64,000 nucleotides of DNA, taken from assembly GCA_964653435.1 (NCBI GenBank), contig CAZZFA010000016.1, positions 1 through 64,000 of the forward strand. Reading direction: 5' to 3'. The notes beneath the pieces are model-generated. The model was given only the letters and a program-made list of their open reading frames with translations. It was not told where the DNA came from and did not search any database. Of this stretch, positions 34,431-42,935 are shown one piece after another. Every line of letters begins with the position of its first letter. The first letter of the stretch is position 1. The position numbers and the translations under genes are program-made. The stretch comes from CAZMVY01 sp964653435. GTDB lineage: Bacteria; Planctomycetota; Phycisphaerae; UBA1845; PWPN01.

Positions 34431-34554
34431 GTTGTCGCCCTCGATCCGTCGCGTCCGCCGCCGAAAGCCGGCAAGCGGGGGCATGATTAGAGCGCGCAGC
34501 AGCGGAATTGGCAAGCGCCGCCCCCCAACGACGGGAAGAAAAGGAACCCGCCTC

Positions 34555-35667
34555 TCACGCCGGCGGCTTCTCGGACGGCGGCTCGGCGGCCCGGGCGGCC
34601 GCGCGATCCGGCCCGGGCGGCCGGCGCCGCCGGTGCTCGACATGCTCGCCGTCGTTGATTCGACCGAAAACCATCCGCCCCGCGCTCGTCTGCAGCACGC
34701 TGGTGACGCTGATCGGCACGGTCTCGCCGATGCGGTCGCGCCCTGCTTCCACCACCACCATCGTCCCGTCCTCGAGGTAGCCGATCCCCTGACCGGGTTC
34801 CTCACCCGGGCGGATGATCTTCACAGCCACGCACTCGCCGGGGAGGAACACGGGCTTGAGCGCGTTCGCCAGGTCGTTGATGTTGATCACGCTCACCCCG
34901 TGAAGCTGCGCCACCTTGTTCAGGTTGTAATCGTTGGTCACCACCCGCCCCTCCATCTTCTTCGCCAGGAGCACGAGGCGCTCGTCCACGGGACGATCCG
35001 AAGCGGCGTGCGACTCAATGAACTGAACGTCCACCCGCCCGCTGGTCTGCAACTCGCGCAGGACGTCCAGCCCGCGCCGGCCCCGGTTGCGCTTCGTCCG
35101 ATCCGCGCTGTCCGCCACCGCCTGCAGCTCCGTCAGAATAAACCGCGGGATCACAATCGTGTTGTCCACGATGCCCGTCTTGCAGATGTCCGCAAAACGC
35201 CCGTCGACGATGACCGAAGTATCCAGGATCAGCGGATGCGCCCCTTTGGTCTGCTTGGCGAACTCCACATAGGGAATGATGAACCGGATGTCGTCCTTCG
35301 TCTGGAGAACGAAGCTCACCGCCAGGTAGCAGCACACGACGCCGATGAACACCTTCATCGTCTTGGTCAGCCCCGGCCACAACCGCCACTCGGGCTGCGT
35401 GATATCGATCACGAGGTCGAATATCTGAATGATCCCATACGCCACCACGAGGCCCACGACCAGACCGAAAAAGGTTCCCGAAAGCGAGGCGAGCGATTTC
35501 CGCGGAATCAGGATATCCACCGCGAGCGCCGCGATTCCCACCCCGAGAGCCGCGAGCATCGTGAACAACGCGTAGGCTTTCGCCAGTTCGTCGCCGGACT
35601 CCGCGTAGCTCATTGCAATCCCCGCCATCGTCAGCAGGAAAAGCACTCGAAGAATGTTCAGGACCAT
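34555..35667 (-). CDS. YacL-like membrane PIN-domain nuclease with TRAM domain
   Basis: A 370-aa protein: four N-terminal membrane helices (about 1-120), a PIN domain starting LILDTSVIVDGRFADI with acidic metal residues continuing at ELQAVADSAD, GLDVLREL, VDERLVLLAK and VTNDYNLNKVA, then a TRAM domain (PGECVAVKIIRPGEEPGQGIGYLEDGTM is its core region) and a polar, Pro-rich tail. PIN domains are RNases; the cellular target of YacL is unknown. GAGGG lies 6 nt before the ATG at 35667. It is upstream of ispD. Confidence 0.92.
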   Translation of the reverse strand: MVLNILRVLFLLTMAGIAMSYAESGDELAKAYALFTMLAALGVGIAALAVDILIPRKSLASLSGTFFGLVVGLVVAYGIIQIFDLVIDITQPEWRLWPGLTKTMKVFIGVVCCYLAVSFVLQTKDDIRFIIPYVEFAKQTKGAHPLILDTSVIVDGRFADICKTGIVDNTIVIPRFILTELQAVADSADRTKRNRGRRGLDVLRELQTSGRVDVQFIESHAASDRPVDERLVLLAKKMEGRVVTNDYNLNKVAQLHGVSVININDLANALKPVFLPGECVAVKIIRPGEEPGQGIGYLEDGTMVVVEAGRDRIGETVPISVTSVLQTSAGRMVFGRINDGEHVEHRRRRPPGPDRAAARAAEPPSEKPPA

Positions 35668-35878
35668 GACGCACCCTCGGAATGAATGACCCGCCGCAAC
35701 GGAGCCTTCGTCCGCGGCGGAACGATCGCAGGGCGAGAATCGACAACCGTATGAAAAACTGCCCTGGGCCGGTCCAGACATGCCGCCCAGCCCGGCGCGG
35801 CCTGGACTTGGTGCCGCCTCAAGTATACCATGCGGTTCCGGCCGGGCCAATCAGCAGGGGCGGCGGAGCTACCGAGAC

Positions 35879-36763
35879 GTGAGCTGGGTTGACGAAGCGC
35901 TGGGGCAGGTAGAGGCAAACAGGCGCCCGGATGGCGCGCGGACCTGCGCGGCCGATTTCTCCACCGGCGATCCGGCCACCGAACCCACGGCGCTGGCCGC
36001 CATGGCGCTGACCGCTCACGGCCGTGACGCTACGGCCCCCCTCGACTGGCTCCTGGCAAATCAGCGTCCGGACGGCGGATTCGCCGTAAGCCCCGCGCAC
36101 GATGAGAGCACCTGGGTCACCGCCGTTGCCGCTATCGCCCTCTTGGGCGCAGGCCGTCGCGACGCCGGCGAGGCAGCCGTCAACTGGTTACTCAACGTCC
36201 CGATCTACACGCTGCCCGTTACGCCGAACTCCCCCTACGGGTACGACACCTCGCTGCCGGCCTGGCCGTGGACGCCGGGAGACTTCAGTTGGGTCGAGCC
36301 TACCGCCCTGGCGATGCTCGCGATTCAGCGTTCCTCCCACGCGAACGATCCCCGTGTGGCCCAGGGTCTGCGGCTCCTGGCCGATCGCGCTGCTTTTGAC
36401 GGCAACGACGGCGGATGGAACTACGGCGAGCCTCGCGTCCTCGGAGCAGACCTTTCGCCGGCCGTTGTGCCCACCGCCCTCGTGATCCTCGCCGCTCGCG
36501 AAACCGAAATCGATCTCACCCCGGGGATCGCATTCCTGGAGCGCCGCCGCGATTCGATGACGTCTCTGTTCTCGCTCGCCTGGGCGGCCAATGCGGTAGC
36601 TGCCCTTTACGGGCTGAATGGCGCGTGGCGGGATGCGCTGGCGCGAACCTGGGTCGCAACCGCCTCGTCGCCGACAAAGGACGCCGGCAAAGGCGTACTG
36701 AGCACCGCACTGGCACTGCTGGCCGTGGCGGAACCGGCGAATAACCCGTTGATCCGGAGGTGA
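35879..36763 (+). CDS. Prenyltransferase/squalene-cyclase-like alpha-toroid repeat protein
   Basis: A 294-aa protein of repeated helix pairs with Gln-rich turn motifs typical of terpene cyclases and prenyltransferase beta subunits: EANRRPDGART, LLANQRPDGGFAVS and FDGNDGGWNYGEP. It is shorter than squalene-hopene cyclase (about 630 aa) and lacks a DxDD motif, so cyclase activity is not supported. It begins with GTG at 35879 (GGAG 10 nt upstream); no in-frame ATG is near. Its stop is 4 nt before the DUF362 gene, so they form an operon. Confidence 0.8.
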   Translation: MSWVDEALGQVEANRRPDGARTCAADFSTGDPATEPTALAAMALTAHGRDATAPLDWLLANQRPDGGFAVSPAHDESTWVTAVAAIALLGAGRRDAGEAAVNWLLNVPIYTLPVTPNSPYGYDTSLPAWPWTPGDFSWVEPTALAMLAIQRSSHANDPRVAQGLRLLADRAAFDGNDGGWNYGEPRVLGADLSPAVVPTALVILAARETEIDLTPGIAFLERRRDSMTSLFSLAWAANAVAALYGLNGAWRDALARTWVATASSPTKDAGKGVLSTALALLAVAEPANNPLIRR

Positions 36764-36767
36764 GGCG

Positions 36768-37760
36768 ATGGTCCATCCGCGAACAACGCGGCGCGAGTTC
36801 CTGCAGGCAGCGGCGGCGGCCGCCGGGGTGTCCGCCCTGCCCGGTTGTCTTTTTGATCCTCTTGCGCCCCTGCACGACGGCGGTTTCGCCGCCACCGCGA
36901 TTGTCAGGGCCGCCGACTACGGCAACGCCGTCATCGACGCGGTCGAACAGGGCTTTGCCCTCGTCCCGCCCCCCGACGTGACGGGCAAACGCGTACTGCT
37001 CAAACCGAACTTCGTCGATCTGCCTCGCGACGGGCGCCCGGCCGTGACCGACCCCGCCGTCATCGTCGCGGCGGCCGAGGCCTTCCGGCGGCGCGGGGCA
37101 GCCGAGGTCATCGTAGGCGAAGGGCCCGCCCTTCAGCGGGATGCCTACGAGATACTCGACGCTTCCGGGTTGACGCCCCTGCTGGACGAGCACCGGTTGC
37201 GATTTGTCGATCTCAATCTGGACGACCTCGTCAGACAGCCCGCCAACCCCGTCATCACGGGCGTCGATCACGTCTTCCTGGCGGCCTCCGTCGCCCGGGC
37301 AGACGTCCTGGTCGGCATGCCGAAAATGAAGACCCACCACTGGGCAGGAGCATCGCTGTCAATGAAGAACCAGTTTGGCACGCTGCCCGGCGCGGCATAC
37401 GGCTGGCCACGCAATCGCCTGCATCACGAGGACCTGAATGCGGCCATCTTCGAGGTAAACCGCATCCGGGCGCCCGATTACTGCATCGTGGACGGCGTGG
37501 TCGCCATGGAGGGCAACGGCCCCATACAGGGCACGGCCAAGACGGTGGGCGTCCTCGTCTTCGGTGACAAGGCCCCGGCGGTCGACGCGACCTGCGCGAG
37601 GATCATGCGGCTGGCACCGGAGCGCATCCCGTACCTTCGCCTGGCCGCCGGCATCCTCGGCCCTATCGGCGAGGCGAACATCGAACAGCGGGGCGAGACC
37701 ATCGCCGCAGTCGCACAATCCTTCGACGTCGTGGAGCACCTGGCGAACTTGCGTATGTGA
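36768..37760 (+). CDS. Tat-exported DUF362 domain protein, probable lipoprotein
   Basis: A 330-aa protein starting with a twin-arginine signal (TTRREFLQAAAAAAGVSALP) followed by GC, a lipobox-like site. DUF362 blocks follow: VLLKPNFVD, DPAVIVAAAEAFRRRGAAEV, GMPKMKTHHWAGASLSMKNQFG and PDYCIVDGVVAMEGNGP, ending near VVEHL. The ferredoxin domain found in some DUF362 proteins is missing. GGAGG lies 7 nt before the ATG. The family is widespread but its reaction is not established. Coupling to the toroid-repeat gene suggests a shared process. Confidence 0.88.
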   Translation: MVHPRTTRREFLQAAAAAAGVSALPGCLFDPLAPLHDGGFAATAIVRAADYGNAVIDAVEQGFALVPPPDVTGKRVLLKPNFVDLPRDGRPAVTDPAVIVAAAEAFRRRGAAEVIVGEGPALQRDAYEILDASGLTPLLDEHRLRFVDLNLDDLVRQPANPVITGVDHVFLAASVARADVLVGMPKMKTHHWAGASLSMKNQFGTLPGAAYGWPRNRLHHEDLNAAIFEVNRIRAPDYCIVDGVVAMEGNGPIQGTAKTVGVLVFGDKAPAVDATCARIMRLAPERIPYLRLAAGILGPIGEANIEQRGETIAAVAQSFDVVEHLANLRM

Positions 37761-38041
37761 GGGATAGTCGCTTTGCGCGAATCCAACGGCCGCAGCAGGC
37801 ATCCAGCGGCGAGAAACACTGCCCCCGGCCGATGCCGCGGCGACAAGAAACCTGCGAAGCAAAAAAACGGGTGTCGGAAGCCCACCATGTAGTGGATGTC
37901 AGAGGAGTCTTCGACCCTAGGCACCACTCTCCATTTTGTAAGTTCCACCGGCTTCCGACACCCTTCCTCCGACACCCACACTCATACACGACCGAATCGC
38001 CCGAGGGCGATGTATTCCTTTGTGCACCCCTTCTCTGACAT
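37761..38041. other. Intergenic region with inverted repeats next to tRNA
   Basis: No gene seen. It contains the 14-bp inverted repeat (37869-37963) and a tight 7-bp hairpin ATCGCCC/GGGCGAT (37996-38011). Only the bases just after the DUF362 stop are free of structure. Confidence 0.55.
37869..37963 (-). repeat. 14-bp inverted repeat: tRNA-transcript terminator or MITE-like element
   Basis: GGGTGTCGGAAGCC (37869-37882) and GGCTTCCGACACCC (37950-37963) are perfect inverted arms around 67 bp; the motif TCCGACACCC recurs at 37969-37977. On the minus strand the second arm is followed by G and TTTTTTT (37861-37867), so it could end the tRNA transcript despite the large loop. Equally, the arms look like the ends of a small non-autonomous element. 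No target-site duplication was identified. Confidence 0.55.
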
Positions 38042-38114
38042 TGCTGGCGGAGGGACTCGAACCCTCAACCACCCGCTTACTGGTCGGGTGCTCTTCCGTT
38101 TGAGCTACGCCGGC
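38042..38114 (-). tRNA. tRNA-Thr-like gene, anticodon AGT, with unusual positions
   Basis: A 73-nt cloverleaf reads GCCGGCG TA GCTC AAACGGAA GAGC on the minus strand, ending with T arm GAGGG TTCGAGT CCCTC and acceptor CGCCAGC A. The anticodon arm is CCCGA CCAGTAA GCGGG, giving AGT (Thr) at 34-36. Three oddities: C33 instead of the universal T33, an A31-G39 mismatch, and a C3-A70 mismatch in the acceptor stem. D-loop GG and T-loop TTCGA are normal, and 3' CCA is not encoded. It resembles a tRNA-Thr(GGT) that has drifted, so it may be a pseudogene or a specialised tRNA. Confidence 0.75.
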
Positions 38115-38660
38115 ACGATCGGACGCGGACCCGTTCGTTATCTCCCCGCTACCATGGATACCACATCCGATCCCAGTGATTTCCTTGCAACACCCTCCTC
38201 GCGGCGGAAGCGCCGCACGCTGCCGCGCACTTCAACCGTGACGTCTTGCCCTGGACTCGCGCCCGGGCGCACTGGCACTGCCTCGCACAGGTACGCGGCA
38301 CGAGCCTCCCCGGGGCGGCGGTTGTCCGTCAACCGCCGCCCCCGCAAAGCGACTCAGAAACCTTGAAAAACCCGGTTCCTTGCTCGTTCTCTTGCAGTCT
38401 GCCTCCTTTCTGTCGGTACCCAACAAAAAACCCTGCGGTCCGTCGCGGGGCCGCAGGGTTCTCGAAACTTCCGCGCTCGAACAACCCTACGGCCCACTGC
38501 AGTCGAACGCGATACCCTTACCGCGCGACCATACCATCGTCGTGGCATGCGTCGTGCACGATCGCGTCTGCGACTGGCGGTACCCGAGCTGTTTGAGCGA
38601 TTGACTCATTGCACTATATTCCTGCCGTCACTACGAATCTACACCATGTTCCCAGCGATG
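38115..38660. other. Gene-poor region between tRNA and MFS-acyltransferase gene
   Basis: Contains the terminator at 38425-38460 and otherwise no well-supported gene. A 69-codon minus ORF (38138-38347, TTG start) lacks a ribosome site and is not called. The promoter of the tRNA should lie just right of 38114, but no clear hexamers were found. Confidence 0.5.
38425..38460 (-). terminator. Rho-independent terminator of the MFS-acyltransferase gene
   Basis: Perfect 10-bp stem AACCCTGCGG / CCGCAGGGTT (38429-38438, 38451-38460), 12-nt loop, followed on the minus strand by six T (38425-38430). It lies about 200 bp downstream of the leftward gene ending at 38661, upstream of the tRNA. Confidence 0.85.
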
Positions 38661-40604
38661 TCAAGGGCTTTTCCCGTTTTTTTTCTGCTCGCCCATCGCC
38701 CGGATCCTTTCCATAATCAGACCGGCAACGTGGCGGACCACGGCGTCGTCCCGCTCGTGCCCGTAGTAGGGGCTCAGGTCGATCGGCTTGCCGTACCGGA
38801 CCCGGGCCCGGTGCCTCCGGAAGAAAGACCACGCAATGCCGGGGTGATACCGCGTCCCGCGGATATACACCGGTACCACCGGCGCCCGGGAGTGAAGGGC
38901 CAGCATCGCCACGCCCGGCTTGGGGTCCACCCGCTCATGCGGGGCCGGAATGCGGCCCTCCGGGAAAATACCCAGCGCCTTGCCCGCCCGCAGCCGCCGC
39001 AGCGCCGCCCGCGTACTCGCTACGTCGAACCCGTCGCGCCTCACGGGAATGCATTCGATCATGTGCGTCAGCCGCCCGAACACGGGCAGGTCGTTGTACT
39101 CCGCCGCAATCAGGAAACTGATGTCTCCCCGAACGTTCGTCGCGATGATCAGGAGCGGGTCGATCGTGCAGGTGTGGTTGGCGACCAGGATCACCGGTCC
39201 CTCGCGCGGCACCGTGCACGGACCTTCGCGCTCAAGCCGGAACCACCACCGACAATAGAACGCATTCAGGTTGCGCCAGAAACCCAGTACGAACCCGAAC
39301 GGCGACCGTCGCGCGCGCACCACCAGCGTGGCCGCGCCCGCGCCGAACATCAGCACCGTCATCGCGAGCAGGATATACGCAACCCAGCGGTCGATGCGGG
39401 GCCAGTCGGGTATGCCGAGCACCCCCGTCGCGACAAGCAGGCCCGCGATCGTCGCCAGATCGGTCACGCCGAATACCCGCCCCCGCACACGATCGGGCAC
39501 GATGCGCTGCATCAGCGCGTTGTAGCTGGCCATGACCCCCGCCGAAAACGCACCGGCTGTCACAATCGCGGCGGCGCCCAGGCACATCGCCGTCGTCGGG
39601 CTGAACCCCCCGAGCACGCTCAGCGTCAGCATGCCGATCGCGACGCCGATACCCATCAGCGACCAGGTAATGGCGATCTCGCTCGGCAGCGCGTCTCCCA
39701 GAACCGTCAGGATCAGCGAACCGCTCAGGATGCCCACGCCCAGAAACGCCTGGAAGCTCCCGATGTCGTTGTACTCGTGCCGTCCGTACACGTCGCGGAC
39801 AATCGCCGGAATCGTACTCCGCACGACCGCGCCCACACTCCAGATCAGCACCGCAATCGCCACCAGTTCCGCGACGCGCCGATGCCGCGCGATGTAGGCA
39901 AAGCCCTCCTTGAGCACCGCCGCGCCGCCGGCGCGCCGCTCCGCAACGAGGCGTGCCGGACCGCGAGGCAGCCGGATCATCGAGAGCAGCAGGGCGCTGC
40001 CCAGAAAGGAAACGGCGTCGAACCGGAACGCCACCGACGGAGCGTAGTACGTGGCCAGGTACCCGCCGCCCTTCATGGAGATCATCGTAGCGATCACGCC
40101 CAACCCGCTGATCATCGCGTTGGCCTGTACGAGCTGCTGCGGCCGGATCAACGTCGGGACCAGGGCCGACCGCGCCGGCGAGAAGACGGCCGCGAACACG
40201 CCCACGAGCAGCAGCGGCAGAAACGGTCCCCAGGAGCCCCACCCCTGACACGTTGCGATGAGCCAGGCGAAACTGAACATGAGGCCCGCACGGACGAGGT
40301 CCGCAAAGACCATCAGCCCCCGTCGCGGCAGCCGATCGGACAACACCCCGGTAAACGGCCCGAGGAGGAAGAACGGCAGCATGAAGACGAACGTGATCTT
40401 CGCGAAAAGCTGCGTCAGATTGGCGGAATCGAGGGCGTGCTGCGTCTTGAGCAGCGCCATCTCGGAAAGGTGATCGCCCAGCGCGCTGACACCATAGGCG
40501 CACCACAGCAGAAGAAAGGCGCGATTCCGGAAAAGGCTCGCCGCCGGCTGAGCCGGCCCCGGCGCTTCACGGCCCGTTCTGCTGCCCTCAACCGCTCGTG
40601 TCAT
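38661..40604 (-). CDS. LplT-like MFS transporter fused to a PlsC-type acyltransferase
   Basis: A 647-aa fusion. Residues about 20-420 are a 12-helix MFS domain (LFRNRAFLLLWCAYGVSALGD, VLSDRLPRRGLM, FSPARSALVP) of the lysophospholipid-transporter type. Residues about 440-620 are a PlsC acyltransferase with NHTCTIDPLL (HX4D motif) and FPEGRIPAP (motif III), plus a late VPVYIRGT. It should import or flip lysophospholipid and re-acylate it, or use the transporter domain for another lipid. The E. coli system has LplT and Aas as separate proteins. AGGGA lies 5 nt before the ATG at 40604. An adenylating (Aas ligase) domain is missing. Confidence 0.92.
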   Translation of the reverse strand: MTRAVEGSRTGREAPGPAQPAASLFRNRAFLLLWCAYGVSALGDHLSEMALLKTQHALDSANLTQLFAKITFVFMLPFFLLGPFTGVLSDRLPRRGLMVFADLVRAGLMFSFAWLIATCQGWGSWGPFLPLLLVGVFAAVFSPARSALVPTLIRPQQLVQANAMISGLGVIATMISMKGGGYLATYYAPSVAFRFDAVSFLGSALLLSMIRLPRGPARLVAERRAGGAAVLKEGFAYIARHRRVAELVAIAVLIWSVGAVVRSTIPAIVRDVYGRHEYNDIGSFQAFLGVGILSGSLILTVLGDALPSEIAITWSLMGIGVAIGMLTLSVLGGFSPTTAMCLGAAAIVTAGAFSAGVMASYNALMQRIVPDRVRGRVFGVTDLATIAGLLVATGVLGIPDWPRIDRWVAYILLAMTVLMFGAGAATLVVRARRSPFGFVLGFWRNLNAFYCRWWFRLEREGPCTVPREGPVILVANHTCTIDPLLIIATNVRGDISFLIAAEYNDLPVFGRLTHMIECIPVRRDGFDVASTRAALRRLRAGKALGIFPEGRIPAPHERVDPKPGVAMLALHSRAPVVPVYIRGTRYHPGIAWSFFRRHRARVRYGKPIDLSPYYGHERDDAVVRHVAGLIMERIRAMGEQKKNGKSP

Positions 40605-40706
40605 CCGATCCCTGCGGGTCCGACGGATACGCCTGCAATACGCCGCGAGCAACGCGGTTCAGCCCCGTGGCCGTCCCGGCGCCCCCACGTAAGCTCCTCC
40701 AGCCCG

Positions 40707-41429
40707 CTACACGCCCGCGAGTAGAGGTACGGCCGCACCACTGATGATCGCCGCCTCGTCGCTCAAGAGCAAGAGGATGACCTCCGCCACAGCCATGGGA
40801 GAGATCCATCGGGAGGGGTCGGCCTTCGGCATCGCCCGGCGGTTTGCGGGCGTGTCGATAGCGCTCGGCAGGATCGCGTTGCACGTGATGCCGGTACCCT
40901 GAAGCTCGTTTGCCAGCGTCTGCGTCATGGCCAGCACGGCCGCCTTCGCCGCTACGTACGCCGTCATCTTCGCAGGCTGCTGCAGCACGGCGCGGGCCGA
41001 CACTGTCACGATCCGCCCCCAGCCGCGTTTCTTCATCCGCGGCACGGCCTCCCGACACGCCAGCCAGACGCCCTTGGCGTTGAGGTCGGCGAGAGTATCC
41101 CACTGCTCCGCCGGAGCCTCGTCGATCGGCGCCATGCCCCAGCCGCCGGCGATCGCCAGCAACACATCCAGCCGCCCGCGGCGTGAATCCACGTCGGCGA
41201 ACAGTCCCGCGACGGCCGTCGCATCCGTGACATCGACCCGATGGAAACAGAGCCGATCCGACTTCGCCCACGGCTCGGCACGTAACCGGTCGCGCTCCGC
41301 CTCGGCAACGAATGTCACATGGCACAGGGCCCCCGCCTCGTGCACCCTTCGCGTTACAGCCGATCCAAGCGCCCCCGTACCGCCCGTGATGACCGCAACC
41401 TTCCCGGAGAGATCCACGTCTATCGCCAT
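40707..41429 (-). CDS. SDR family NAD(P)-dependent oxidoreductase
   Basis: A 240-aa short-chain dehydrogenase. The cofactor motif GGTGALG (about 16-22), the NAG-like LAIAGGWG, catalytic Ser in VTVSARAVLQ and the YVAAK (YxxxK) pair are present, with late PSAIDTPANR. It resembles the 3-oxoacyl-ACP-reductase-like group, but the substrate is not predictable. The ribosome site is weak. It lies about 100 bp upstream of the MFS-acyltransferase gene on the same strand. Confidence 0.9.
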   Translation of the reverse strand: MAIDVDLSGKVAVITGGTGALGSAVTRRVHEAGALCHVTFVAEAERDRLRAEPWAKSDRLCFHRVDVTDATAVAGLFADVDSRRGRLDVLLAIAGGWGMAPIDEAPAEQWDTLADLNAKGVWLACREAVPRMKKRGWGRIVTVSARAVLQQPAKMTAYVAAKAAVLAMTQTLANELQGTGITCNAILPSAIDTPANRRAMPKADPSRWISPMAVAEVILLLLSDEAAIISGAAVPLLAGV

Positions 41430-41979
41430 AGCCGCACCGGCTCGATTGTAGTGCCGTTTTCGGTAAGACAGTTTCGCATGCGGCGAGCAGCGCCGCGAAG
41501 GCTCAGTCGCCCCTACGGGGCTTTGCGCGTGTTGACGCCGGGAACCCAGGGCTTACGCCCTGGGCTACTCTCGGTCGCCCCTACGGGGCTGGAAACGAAC
41601 GAAACTCTCGAACCGAAAGCGGCAGTAGCAACGTTCTCGTTGCCACAGTCTCCTTCATCTTCAGTGCCGTCGCGCAGCCCCCGGCCGCGCCCCCGCAGGG
41701 AGTACAGTATGCGGTGCGGTTCCTCCGAAACCGTGGCGGTCCTGGAAAGACTGCACTCCACTGCTCGCCCGGCCTCAAATCCGCGCGAATCGCCGGCCGC
41801 TCGCGCGATGACGGTGCAGGGGCCACAGACAGCAACGCATGACGCACAGCTCCGCTCCCCGCCGACGATCAAGGCGGAGCCGTATGGCGCCGACGGACGA
41901 ATCCTCGCTCGTGCGGTGCGCGCCGGTTGCGGCGGCTGACGAACTCATCGTGGATACGAATGACCGACTCGCCCGGGTC
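41430..41979. other. 550-bp region with a repeat element
   Basis: No credible gene. Bases 41506-41590 form the paired-palindrome element. The rest (41591-41979), which runs up to the end of scpB, is GC-rich sequence without recognisable features. Confidence 0.5.
41506..41590. repeat. Dispersed element: two GTCGCCCCTACGGGGCT copies around a hairpin
   Basis: GTCGCCCCTACGGGGCT occurs at 41506-41522 and 41574-41590 in the same orientation. Each copy is partly palindromic (GCCCC/GGGGC). Between them CCCAGGGC-TTAC-GCCCTGGG (41545-41564) forms a perfect 8-bp hairpin. Two copies 68 bp apart with a structured centre do not make a CRISPR array; this looks like a small palindromic repeat unit. Confidence 0.7.
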
Positions 41980-42684
41980 CTACGCCGCGGGTCCGTCCGG
42001 CGCAGGCGGATGCTCCCCGGCCGGTCCCGCGGACGTCGGCGCCCCCGTCGCCTCTGCGGCCGGTGCGGCCGATGCATCCGCCGTCGGAGCGGGCGCCGGC
42101 TGCGCCGCTTTCGGTTCCGGGGGTCGAAGTTCCTCCACCTGCGGCAACTCGCGCAGATCAGCCAGGCCGAAGACCTCGAGGAACTTCCGGGTCGTCCCGT
42201 AGAGCATCGGCCGGCCGATCTCCTCGGCCCGCCCGACGATCTTGATCAGCCCCAGCTCACGAAGCCGGTTCAGCATCTCGCCCGCCGCCACCCCGCGGAT
42301 CGCCTCGATGTCCGCCCGCAACACCGGCTGCTTGTACGCCACGACGGCCAGCGTCTCCAGCGCCGCCTGCGACAGCTTCGAGTCCGACCGCGCCTTGGAC
42401 AGCTTGCTCAGCCAGGTGTTGTATTCCGGCAGCGTAAGCATCTGGAAGCCGGCTGCGATCTCTTCGATGCGGAATGCTGCCCCCACCGCCTCATAGCGAT
42501 CGTTCAGCGCGGCGATGTGCTTCTTGACCTCGCGAGCATCTCCCGCGCCGACAATCTGCGCGATCTTCGCCGCCGGCAGCGGAACATCCGAGGCGAAGAG
42601 GATCGCCTCGACCACGCTCTGCGTCGTGATCTCCTTCGGACTTCCGGGAGTGCCTTGGGGCTGCACGACTTCCGTGTCACTCAT
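41980..42684 (-). CDS. scpB: Segregation and condensation protein ScpB
   Basis: A 234-aa winged-helix kleisin partner of the SMC-ScpAB condensin. Conserved parts are VVEAILFASDVPLPAAKIA, FRIEEIAAGFQMLT, LSQAALETLAVVAYKQPVLRADIEAIRGV and GLIKIVGRAEEIGRPMLYGTT. The C-terminal 55 residues are Ala/Pro-rich and disordered. No ribosome site precedes the ATG; a promoter ends 8 nt upstream, so the mRNA is likely leaderless. scpA is not adjacent, unlike in many bacteria. Confidence 0.95.
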   Translation of the reverse strand: MSDTEVVQPQGTPGSPKEITTQSVVEAILFASDVPLPAAKIAQIVGAGDAREVKKHIAALNDRYEAVGAAFRIEEIAAGFQMLTLPEYNTWLSKLSKARSDSKLSQAALETLAVVAYKQPVLRADIEAIRGVAAGEMLNRLRELGLIKIVGRAEEIGRPMLYGTTRKFLEVFGLADLRELPQVEELRPPEPKAAQPAPAPTADASAAPAAEATGAPTSAGPAGEHPPAPDGPAA

Positions 42685-42692
42685 GGCCGCTG

Positions 42693-42721
42693 AATATATC
42701 GGGTCCGGGTGACGACGTCCA
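42693..42721 (-). promoter_or_regulatory. scpB promoter, leaderless start
   Basis: On the minus strand, TGGACG (4 of 6 to consensus), a 17-bp spacer and TATATT, with 8 nt between -10 and the ATG at 42684. Transcription should start at or beside the start codon. Confidence 0.5.
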
Positions 42722-42935
42722 CACGCAAGCCGTCAGCGCCTTGTCTCGCGAACGCAGCGGCTCAATGATCCGTCTTCGGATGCCCGAAGGGGCTGTCGGC
42801 CGACCCGCGGCCCCAAGGCATGGCGTTCGCGGCGACCGCCCCGCGGCCTGCCTCCGCACCCGGAAATCCCGGAAGGCCGACCGGACGACAGGCCGCGCGA
42901 CAAACCATGAACGAGCGGTCCCGGCTACGGGCTTG

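Noticed and set aside
38138..38347. 69-aa minus-strand ORF near the tRNA
   Set aside because: TTG start without a ribosome site and no recognised family; left uncalled though parts look mildly protein-like.
41506..41590. CRISPR array
   Set aside because: Only two copies of the 17-bp unit, a palindromic spacer, and no cas genes.
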